From contig NC_079885.1 of assembly GCF_029227915.1 (NCBI RefSeq), positions 22,383,001-22,447,000 on the forward strand: a stretch of 64,000 bases of DNA, given 5' to 3'. The position numbers were made by a program, and so were the translations under genes. The stretch comes from Hydractinia symbiolongicarpus. Its lineage: Eukaryota > Cnidaria > Hydrozoa > Anthoathecata > Hydractiniidae. Shown one piece after another: positions 1 through 8,699 of this stretch. The notes under the pieces were generated by a model. That model was not told where the DNA came from. It saw nothing but the letters and a program-made list of their open reading frames with translations, and did no database searches. The first letter of the stretch is position 1, and the number at the start of each line of letters is the position of its first letter.

Positions 1-697
1 TATAGGATATCCTGTAGGGAAAATTGAGTTTGCATGTCTTCTCTTATAAGAGTTAATAAATGCATTATATTTCTGTTGCATTGGAAAATTTAAGTTAAAA
101 TTTTATTGTGACGTAGCCTTATATTGTTTAAATGTTTGCGTACAACCATTCAGGACAAGAATGTGTGATAATTAAGCCTGACCTGCAATGGCAAGACTAG
201 GAAATGAAGATATCGTTTTTGCAAAAATAAGACTCACAAATATAGAGGGATCTACCCTGTCTATTTCCAGGATGGGACATGGCTTAAATTGGTAGTCCTA
301 GAGTATATTATACTCGCCCATATTGAATCGTCGCCAAGGAATTGAACCCCAATCTACTGCACAAAGTACGAGAGTTGTAACCACTAAGCTACGGCGTTAC
401 AAAACTTGTCCAATTAAAGCATTACAATCTTTCATCTAACAAACCTTTATAAACCTTTCCAGCTTCTAACTTGCCCTTTCCTTAAGTCAGTTTTGAAATT
501 CACTTCAGTGACTGATAAATAATATAACCCTCTTGCTAGACATATTTGGATATGTGTCTTTTTAAAGTCTTCTATTTCCCTTTAGTTCCCGTTAATAGCA
601 TATTCCAATTGATTATGGAGTGATTGGAAGTGAATACAAAAAATTGTTGCAAAATTTTTACTTTTTTCCGGATGATTGTATATTTTCACAATTCTAG
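1..697. other. left-edge non-coding stretch, probably the last intron of the MsrA-like gene
   Basis: No convincing exon was found here on either strand. The stretch ends with a good splice acceptor (pyrimidine-rich tract then TTCTAG at 692-697), so it is inferred to be the last intron of the plus-strand gene that ends at 941. It contains a reverse-strand tRNA-like SINE unit near 329-400. Upstream exons of that gene were looked for and not recognised, so they are probably outside the window. Confidence 0.5.
329..400 (-). repeat. tRNA-derived SINE-like unit
   Basis: Read on the minus strand, this stretch has a tRNA-like polymerase III promoter layout. An A-box-like segment (TAGCTTAGTGGTTA) is followed about 30 bases later by a B-box-like segment (GGGTTCAATTCC). 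A related unit with the same A-box wording and the following ACTCTCGTA lies on the plus strand near 57780-57852, which argues for a dispersed SINE family rather than a functional tRNA. The cloverleaf is imperfect and no clear anticodon arm can be assigned. Confidence 0.55.
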
Positions 698-941
698 ATA
701 CCATCAGAAATATTTGCTTCGACGTCATACGACAATCTTTAAAAGTTTAAATTTATCGGAGCAAGAAATAATCAAATCCACAGTCGCTGCAAGATTGAAC
801 GGTTACCTCAATGGTCATGGAAGCATTAAAAGTTTAATGGAAGAACTTCCAAGTTGGCAATTGAACGAGAAGCAAAACAATGCTATTATAAGTGTGGCCG
901 AAAAAAAGAATTGCGCTGGAGGCTATTGCGGTGTTCGATAA
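698..941 (+). CDS. MSRA: peptide-methionine (S)-S-oxide reductase MsrA-like, C-terminal exon (partial)
   Basis: MsrA reduces methionine-S-sulfoxide in proteins using a Cys nucleophile, with resolving cysteines near the C-terminus. Only the last exon is visible. It opens after a TTCTAG acceptor at 697 in phase 2, encodes about 81 residues and stops with TAA at 939-941. The exon begins with YHQKYLLRR, matching the conserved MsrA segment around (A)EDYHQxYL. It ends NCAGGYCGVR, with two closely spaced cysteines like the GYCG resolving region of MsrA. Between them is an alpha-helical extension (ARLNGYLNGHGS), as in longer MsrA forms. The catalytic GCFW motif would lie in upstream exons outside the window. 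Reading the frame further 5' gives only intron. Identification rests on the YHQKYL and C-terminal cysteine motifs, so it is moderately certain. Confidence 0.6.
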
Positions 942-1744
942 TTCGATAGCATCTAATCCTGACTTGAAGCTGTTCAAGCTATTGTTAGTTGCCATTTTGC
1001 TTTGGCGAGGGTATCTTAAACAAACATAGTAATGGGTGTAGTTCGAAATGCGTCTTAAAACTTGCACCGCGCTATTTTGATTCCATAACTTTTTTATGGG
1101 TTTATTACCTAAGTAAACATTTAGTTAAAAAGTGTGTGTACTTATGTCAAAATATGTAATACTCCTGCTTTGAGCCTAACTCTTTTTCTCTGTAATTTCT
1201 TAAAAAATCCGGCTAGTTTTTCTAGTCCAACTGATTTTAGATGAATTACTACCAGCTATTTACGTACACTTTCGATACTAAATTCGATTTTATCACAGTC
1301 CCTTTAAATTAACATGTTTATAATTTGTGTATATATTACAATAACCTTAGTGATATTTACAAGTTTATGATATAGAGATACTGAAAACACGAAAAAGGTA
1401 TCTTTATTGATGTATGTAAAATGCTACTTGAAATATATCATGAAAATTCAAAATTATTAGCTTTGAGCTTTCTATTTAGAACTTCAACGTGTAAGTGGGA
1501 CCACGAGAAAGAAAAAGAAAACAGCTGTAGTTAGAAACTACCGATATGTTACGCTTAGATTGTTTGCTAGATCGCTGTGAAATTAGGTCTTATGCTTCTT
1601 AAAAAATTTTGATGGCAAGGTTTGTATAATTGAAAACCCGATTTTACGAAACAAGTAGTTACCAGCGTATACTACACGGGATGTATTAGTAAAAATGGTG
1701 TCCTGTCTGCAAAATACAATTTTGATCAGCTGATCCTGATGTTC

Positions 1745-1776
1745 AACCTCGTCCCCAGGGTCTTGGGGACGAGGTT
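1745..1776. repeat. perfect 13-bp inverted repeat (CTCGTCCCC family)
   Basis: The segment AACCTCGTCCCCA at 1745-1757 is followed after six bases by its exact reverse complement TGGGGACGAGGTT at 1764-1776. The same terminal motif recurs elsewhere in the window (near 2379/2479, 2789, 8290-8392, 13972, 49158, 58541-58665, 58846-58934), marking the ends of a dispersed miniature inverted-repeat element. This copy seems to be two ends joined with almost no interior. Confidence 0.75.
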
Positions 1777-2377
1777 GCCTGATGTCATGTTTTTTTTTAC
1801 TGTGGTGCAAGTATTAGTGGATGATTACCTGTAATGGTGACAGATATTAAAAATCGAATTAAGGTTTGGCCATTATTTAAACTTTTATAGTCGTGCTACG
1901 GAAACACGAAATTGAAAAAATCTTGTTATTAACCCTCGCCCCTCTAATTTCAGAAAAATCATTTTCTTTTAAATTTTTTACGTACCGATAGTTTACGAGT
2001 TATTTTCATTTTTTTCCTTAAATAGATCTCAATTCCAACCTAATCTCCAGGACTTCTCAGTTTATCAAGATCGTAGTGCAGTTTTTAAAAAATGCTTTAT
2101 TCTGTATCTGTTTTGATTTTTGATTTTTTTGCACAAGCATGTTTTGCTAAAACAGGGTGTGTCTGCGGGACCTTGGAAACCTTAAAACTAGGTTGGGTGA
2201 CCTGAAGCTGGGTGAACTTGGATACCTCGAAGAATATCCATCATTCCTCATAAAGACAAATAAATTGAACAAAAAACATTTCTGTCTGGTTATAGAACAT
2301 TGCCTCTTTGTTCTCGAAGTTTATTTATGCTTGTCACTGCTAATATTCCCAGATATTCTTTACAATACTCTTGTATG

Positions 2378-2480
2378 CTCGTCCCCAGGATTTTTTGCCT
2401 GATTTCAAAACCACTAGAGCTTCTTAACAGTGCTAATTTCTTCGCCGCCGGCCTTATGTCAAAAAAACATGGGGACGAGG
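2378..2480. repeat. miniature inverted-repeat element, CTCGTCCCC family
   Basis: Matching ends CTCGTCCCCA (2379-2388) and TGGGGACGAG (2470-2479) enclose about 80 bases of unrelated sequence. The interior is open in several frames but encodes nothing recognisable. Family membership is shown by the ends shared with 1745-1776. Confidence 0.6.
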
Positions 2481-3540
2481 TAAGTGGTTTAGAGTGTTTT
2501 TCTTGCGTCAATGTGCTTTGGAGCCTTTAAATATCACCAAAATTATAAAAAAAGCCTTAAAAGCAAAGTTTGGTAGACACTGTAAAAAGAGGTTAGAATT
2601 GGTTGGGGGTTCTAGTAAAAGATCTGAAAGAAATAACGCACTTTGCGTTTTTACTCCCAAGAGCACGTTTTATTGTCAACACGTATAAAATAAAGAATCT
2701 TCTCTTCCCATGACTCAAAACCGTTAAAGATTTAATAAAAAAAAGTTGTTCTGAAAAAGGCTCCAGATGCTTTGCTACGTTGTATCAACCTCGTCCCAGC
2801 GCTTCTTAAATAAAAATAACTAAAAAACACCGGTACGAGATGGGGTGTTATGTTCGTGATAAGTCGCAGGTGTAAAAATCGGAGCTTTCGTGACTGATTC
2901 TTAATGCTTTCGGTTTGTGAATTCGCCATCCAATTAAAGAATTGCTTGATTAATTTTATTTGTGAAAACTCTTTAGGCCTATCAATTAATTACTACAGAA
3001 GCTCCTTTAATTTGTTAATTTTTCCGGTCATTTTTCGAGTTTAGGCAAACTTGTTACCAATCTCCAACACGTTAATATAGGAGAAATATTTATATACAAA
3101 GTTAAAATCTGAAAAAAAGCTTTCTTTGGACCCAAAGTCGGACTTAAAACTTTTAAGACTTTTTAGTCTTTAAAAAGGGCAAAAATCCCTATTATAATCT
3201 TTTTGTATATTATGTCTCAAGCCGTCGTTACAACAGGGCGAAACGCCTTGATTAGTTAGGTTGACTTTGTTTATCCAATTTGACCGCCCTTGAATGACCT
3301 TAATTTTCGGAAAGACCCACAAGAAGGACTGGCAGTATATATTAAGCCATGGAAGTTTTATCGCATTCTCTCCCAGGATCTCTTTAAGACAAGATTTGTT
3401 TCAAGGAACTCTGGAAATGAGAATTAGTTTTTAACGAAAACTTTAGGCGGTGGAGTAGGAGGTTACGGGTGGTTTAAGAAGGACTAAAATAACTTTTAAA
3501 ATTTTGTTTTAGAATTTAACTCAAAACTACTCCCTTATAT

Positions 3541-3577
3541 CGGGGAGGGGAGTATTGGGGGGAGGGGGTGGGGGGAA
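3541..3577 (+). other. G-rich tract with G-quadruplex potential
   Basis: Five or more runs of four to six guanines separated by one to five bases fit the usual four-run quadruplex pattern. It lies about 0.7 kb upstream of the GPCR start codon. A regulatory role is only a possibility. Confidence 0.5.
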
Positions 3578-4303
3578 TACAACTTTTATAGCTCTTCCCC
3601 AACTTTTGACACACCAACATAACAGCAGAAAATTGTTTCTCCTTTTTCTGCAAAATTAATGCTTAAAAGAATGACCTATTGGTAAGTTTTCTTAAAAAAT
3701 CGTTTAAAGAATTTTACGAAACAAAAGGAATGAAAGAGATAAAAATAGGTTTATTTTACACAGCGGCACTTGTGCCCATGATATGCAAATCTTTTATTGT
3801 TTTTCAAAAGTTTAATTTCCTCTTTATTCTTTTATGAATAAATAAACCTTAAACACACCAGTAGAAATGAAGTCGAACCCTATTCAAATTTGAAGAATAA
3901 CCCCCTTGTAGACTAACCCATTCTTAAAGCTCTTTTCAGTAGCGATGATATTTTTCAGGGGGAAACATTCTCTACGTAAGCCTTTATTATTTAGAGCAGA
4001 AGTGCTAAACAGAAACATGTTCGTAGTTTCCTTGATTCTTCAACAAAAATATTTTTGTTGACTTTACGTGTTAAAACTTGACCAAATGGAGAGAGGATAC
4101 GTAGGGGAATGAAATAAAATAAACTTCGGCTTAAGATGATATGATGTATTATTGGGTGAATTGGATCATTTTTGTATTCAATTAAATTGGAGTCTCTCTC
4201 TTATAATACAAATCTTTCTCAAACTTGTGTCATTTTAACAGCAGATTGCTAACGAGGTACGTTGAACTTTGAAGAAAAGCATATTTGAAAACGTAGGGAA
4301 AAA

Positions 4304-6442
4304 ATGAAAATCTTCGTCCTAACATCATTGTTGTTGGTGTTACTTCATTATGTTCTGAGCGAATGTGGACAAAAATATCACAGAATGCAAGATGCTAAAC
4401 TTCAAGTCCTTGGGTTATTTTCCTTGACAAAATCAGGAACTCGACACAATTATAATATCGACGCGATGATACGTGAATTGGAAATTTCTGCGTTTTTTAA
4501 CAAGTCCACATTTCCTCTTGGTTACACTGCCATAGATGTTTGTGACGATGTCAGCATATTTTTACAGTCTATTGTTGACACTGTTCTCGATAACTCAACT
4601 TCAAAAACGACGGCTATTGTAACGTTTGTTAGTTTCGAATGGACTCAACTTGCAGCTTCTATATTATTAGTAAGCGAGATAAAGTATTACGCGTATACAT
4701 TCAAACCTATGTATCCTTTTCAGTTGACAGCGCATTTTAAGAACGTGTACAGCTACGATCACAATTTATTAAATATCATAAACGAATTAAAAGAGAATTT
4801 ACTATTTTATAATTTCACCAGAGTTTCCGCTTTTCATTTATGCAGTCGTTCGTTAAAATGTAAAAGTGAAATCGACTTCTTTGCGCCATTAAAAAATACA
4901 GGTAGAATTTGTATAAAACAAAAACTGGTGGATACAAGCAACTTTACAGATGTCGATTTTAATGTTCAGAAAATCAAAAGCGATCAATCTATGGGAACTG
5001 TTTTACTTTTTGGCGAAGCTCTTACGTTGTTGTTTATCGAAAGCTCTTTGCAAGCTCTGAAATTTACAAAGTACAAAACTTTCATCGTTGATTATAAAAC
5101 GTTCAACGCATGTGAAGGTTTGACAAGGTCGTTTGTTGTGTACGCTGTAGATAACAATTTTTCTTTGTGTACATCGGAAGCGTCCAGGCGAAAGAATATG
5201 GAGGTACAATTCTTAAAAGAATTTTGGGCCTATCTAGGTTTAGTCGTGTCATCTACTACTCTCCCTCTCCCTGCTTCAATAAAAAGACATTTTACACAGG
5301 GAGATTTGTTTCAAAGAAGCAATGATTCCATATATAAATCAGACTGTAAGAGACCTCTGTGTGGAAGAGGATATGAAAGTAAATTTGATGAATTTACTGA
5401 ACAGGAATGGCATAAAAGCTATGGTTGGCACTGTAAAATGTGTCAAGGAAACACATTCAAAAGCGAAGTTGGTTATCACGAATGTATGCCTTGTCGGTTA
5501 GGGTTTGTAAGAAACAAACTCGGCACATCGTGTCGCGATCCTTATACAGATGTATATATCAATCTTGATGAAATCGGAAGTCGTGTGTTTATACTTTTAT
5601 CTCTTATATGCAGCCTTATTATGTTGGTTACATTAGTAATTTTTTACAAGTATCGCGAGACACCAGTCGTATTATCATCAGATCGAAACATGGCTTTCCT
5701 TCAGTTAGCTTCTCAAATTTTGTTGTCGCTTTCATTACCAATGGTTTTCATTGGCCGGCCGATCAACATCACGTGTTTTATCCGACCAATCATAGTTGGT
5801 ATATACTTGACGATTAATTCATCCGTAACGCTTTGCAAGACACAAAAGCTTTTGCTTGTTTTTCAAGCGAAAATAAAAATGACGAGAAAAGAAATTACAA
5901 TAACGAAAGCCGTGCAATATTTTTCGTTATTTTTAATAGTTCTAACTGACGCCATAATACTAGTAATAACGTTTGAATACAAAACAACAAGCGTAAAGCA
6001 TCTTGAACAAAAATATCAAAAGTTACGTGAAGTGTTCTGCAGTACGTTTGCGCATACACACGTCCAGTTGGGATTCATACTCTTAATTTTAATTTGCAAC
6101 ACAATACAAGGATTCAGAGCTAGAGGTTTACCAACCAACTATAGAGAAACGAAATTTATCACCATTTCTTCTTTCCTATCATGTTTACTTTTAGGCGCAA
6201 CATCTTTGATAAATTATAGCCAACCAGACCAGTTGATTAAAGACAGGGTAACAATGTTTATGATTTTATGTCTAAATTTTATACATTTCATTGTACTTTA
6301 TGGATATAAAGTTTACATCATAATTTTTAAACCAAATATAAACAACCATAATGTGTTCAGAGCTGGGTTAATGAAAAGTGTTATCAAACAAACAAATGAT
6401 GATATATCAGTAAGAACAGACTATCTGAGGTTTGAAACCTAA
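4304..6442 (+). CDS. intronless class C G-protein-coupled receptor
   Basis: A single uninterrupted frame encodes 712 aa. Residues 1-19 form a signal peptide (MKIFVLTSLLLVLLHYVLS). Residues about 20-340 form a ligand-binding region that is shorter than the roughly 500-residue Venus flytrap of metabotropic glutamate receptors. Residues about 347-413 are a cysteine-rich NCD3G-like linker (CKRPLC, WHCKMC, HECMPCRLGF, TSC). Seven membrane segments run from about 426 to 671, followed by a tail of about 40 residues. The third-loop motif GLPTNYRETKFI is the class C hallmark (compare LPxNFxEAKFI in mGluR and CaSR). The receptor should sit in the plasma membrane and couple to G proteins; the ligand cannot be inferred. 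The start is the first ATG of the frame and directly precedes the signal peptide. Complete lack of introns contrasts with the other genes here and suggests a retrocopy or an intronless cnidarian receptor clade. Confidence 0.92.
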   Translation: MKIFVLTSLLLVLLHYVLSECGQKYHRMQDAKLQVLGLFSLTKSGTRHNYNIDAMIRELEISAFFNKSTFPLGYTAIDVCDDVSIFLQSIVDTVLDNSTSKTTAIVTFVSFEWTQLAASILLVSEIKYYAYTFKPMYPFQLTAHFKNVYSYDHNLLNIINELKENLLFYNFTRVSAFHLCSRSLKCKSEIDFFAPLKNTGRICIKQKLVDTSNFTDVDFNVQKIKSDQSMGTVLLFGEALTLLFIESSLQALKFTKYKTFIVDYKTFNACEGLTRSFVVYAVDNNFSLCTSEASRRKNMEVQFLKEFWAYLGLVVSSTTLPLPASIKRHFTQGDLFQRSNDSIYKSDCKRPLCGRGYESKFDEFTEQEWHKSYGWHCKMCQGNTFKSEVGYHECMPCRLGFVRNKLGTSCRDPYTDVYINLDEIGSRVFILLSLICSLIMLVTLVIFYKYRETPVVLSSDRNMAFLQLASQILLSLSLPMVFIGRPINITCFIRPIIVGIYLTINSSVTLCKTQKLLLVFQAKIKMTRKEITITKAVQYFSLFLIVLTDAIILVITFEYKTTSVKHLEQKYQKLREVFCSTFAHTHVQLGFILLILICNTIQGFRARGLPTNYRETKFITISSFLSCLLLGATSLINYSQPDQLIKDRVTMFMILCLNFIHFIVLYGYKVYIIIFKPNINNHNVFRAGLMKSVIKQTNDDISVRTDYLRFET

Positions 6443-8699
6443 GTATGGAGTATAGTAAATCCACTCTCCTAAAAGCGCTCCCTTTCTTTAAAACAAAAGT
6501 CCACTTGGATCATAAAGCACGACGTACTTAGAGCAGCGTGGTCGCGCTTTGAAGCGCACTGGAAACGGAAATCCGCCCCAAACTCGAAATAGCGGCGATT
6601 CAAGCAAATTCCTTGGTTGAAATCATGAAATCATTAAAATAAACCTTAAAAGCGATCTTTAAAATTATTATTTTATTTAAAAGAATATAATTTACTTAGT
6701 AATTTTATGTAACTGGACATGTGAAATTTATAACATAGTATTTCCTATTCTAAAGTTTAGTTTATTATTCATATCCATCTTACCAGAATCTTTAAAATTT
6801 TATAAGCGCCTCTTCTCTTTTAATCACACTACTCTGATACCCCCTTTAATAAAAAAGCGCTTCCCCCCCAAAAGTTGAAATTTTATAAGCGGTTATCAAA
6901 GGATTAACAGTATTCATCTTTGACTCTCTTAACATAAATATAAAATAGAACAGAATAAATTGTTGGGCCAAGCTTAAATTTCAAAAGAATATCTTTATAT
7001 ATTGTACGGTTTTGTTCTTTAATAAGAAAATGCTTTATAAGAATATAAGGCTGGAATTTTCAGGTTAAAAACAATAGGTTTATTGTTTTAAACAATAGGG
7101 AAATATGAATAATGATCAGCCTAGTTAGAATTTTGGAATTCTTATATAAAACGGTGTATGTTATGTTCAGTTCTACCACAAAACAATGCAACAAAAACAC
7201 ATTTCTAAGAGTTTAGTTTTTCTTATAAATAAAGTAGATACTTCTTGAGTTCTCGATCAAATCTATTCTCCTAGATCAGACTAATTCCTCCTTCTCACGC
7301 TCCCAAAACACAAAGCAAGTTCCTCAGAGCCAGGTCAGATACTTCAAAACACAATAATTTTTTAGCAGCCTGTTTGGCGCATACTTCATTAATTGCGGTT
7401 TGATATTTAAATATCATGAGTGGATGTTGAGTGCTAGGTGCAAGCGCATATGATAGTTTGTTCTTGTACATATAAAAATGGGCCGTTATTTTTTTTTTTT
7501 TCATTCAAATTTGCATATATTTATTTTTAAGAGCTTCGTTAAAATTTTAACTTGAAAAAATTATTTATTGTTTACAATATAGTTTGCACCTTGGTAGAAA
7601 TTATTGAGAGGTAAAATGATTTTTTTATGCGTTTACGCTCTCGTTCTTAGAGCTCTTCTGTCTCTTTCTGATCAAGAGCCTTGACGACACAACCTCGTTT
7701 CCGACATACTTGTTCTCGCCGTTCTAATAAAAAAGTAGACAACGAGCCCTTAGAATGAGGTTGGTGGCAACAAAGAACAAGAGTCTTAGGGATGAGTTGC
7801 GATGTACAAGATAATTTGACGGGCACTACTCTATATACGATTTCAATGATAAACATCCACAATATTAACGATGTGGAGACTTTTTGATGTTACCAAAAAA
7901 ATGATGTTTGTTATTTAGAACTTCCAATAGCTCAAATGGAATTTGTAATGAAGCACGACACAATAAAAGCAAATATCTTGTCGGTTTTTTAAGTTAGAAA
8001 CCTTACGAAAGCAATATGTTATTCTCTGTCATCAAAGCGATTTGCCAGAACACATTAAAGGCTTCCCACAGCCGTTTTAGGTTCAATACATCTTGCCTCC
8101 ACTTAAGAACCTTCTCCATTTTTATTTTTGAAGATTTTTATAACATTAAATTAATTACTAAGATTGATAATGTTAAACAAGCCTAGTACAGTGACCTTAA
8201 AATTGGAGAGTTACATATTTGGGGTTTTCAGGATTCTACAGAAAAAGTTTCTGTGTACAACAGCTATACCGTATTTAAATAATAGATGATGACATTCTTG
8301 GCCCCAGAGCTCTTTGAGATAAACATCGAAATTCGACGTTTTAACCTCAAAGAACAGGGATGAGAATGAGATGATGTCAACCAACACCGAACGCCCAAAG
8401 TTGCGAAAAAAAGTTTTTCTTGTTTTGCAGAAATTTTATAAATCAATATAAAGTGATCACTTCTTAGCAAAAAAACTAGGCGGGGAAGGGCGTGGAAAAG
8501 GAGAAGGTTAATCTCCCTCAGCCCCCTCCCTTCTTTCCCGCTTAAATAAAGCTCTTGTGTCTGCCACTATGAAATCAGCCCCGTCCCCTGGGCATCCAGG
8601 TTGCTTTGGGATATCTCTGCCATTTTGCCAATTTAAACTACTCTGAACTGACAAAGTCTTCGTATATTTTTCATAATAATTTATTAACGTTTTATTACT
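6443..8699. other. intergenic region between convergent GPCR and chitin deacetylase-like genes
   Basis: No gene is supported. AATAAA-like signals follow the GPCR (near 6638), and on the minus strand the TTTATT at about 8690 supplies a polyadenylation signal for the deacetylase gene. Dispersed repeat pieces are visible, including AAAGCGCT/AAGCGCC-type fragments at 6465-6480 and 6805-6870 and CTCGTCCCC-like ends near 7690-7770 and 8290-8392. Open frames here coincide with repeats. Confidence 0.6.
8290..8392. repeat. inverted-repeat element with TTGAGATAAACATCGAA core
   Basis: Near-complementary arms (CCCCAGAGCTCTTTGAG and CTCAAAGAACAGGGATGAG) flank a core with an internal TCGAAATTCGA palindrome. 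The motif at the ends matches the CTCGTCCCC element family. A minus-strand frame through it (VKTSNFDVYLKELWGQ) looks protein-like but is explained by the repeat, not by the neighbouring gene. Confidence 0.55.

Larger units (their letters stand above)
942..4303. other. intergenic region, repeat-rich
   Basis: No gene is recognised in this 3.4-kb gap. It contains several inverted-repeat fragments of a CTCGTCCCC-type element (1745-1776, 2379-2479 and a half copy near 2789), a G-rich tract at 3541-3577, and a short stretch near 1888 with a stem that recurs in the Helitron-like repeats. The short open frames here overlap these repeats, run on both strands and have no recognisable domain. The promoter of the GPCR gene should lie near the right end, but no clear element is seen. 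Confidence 0.6.

Noticed and set aside
329-400. Functional tRNA gene
   Set aside because: Promoter boxes are present, but stems are imperfect and a related copy exists at 57780-57852, so a SINE is more likely.
8264-8470. Minus-strand frame VKTSNFDVYLKELWGQE as a possible exon of the chitin deacetylase-like gene
   Set aside because: It lies within an inverted-repeat element of the CTCGTCCCC type and downstream of the true stop. The correct last exon (8833-8700, DVYIVGMQQAIQWM...PWAC) was found with matching phase.
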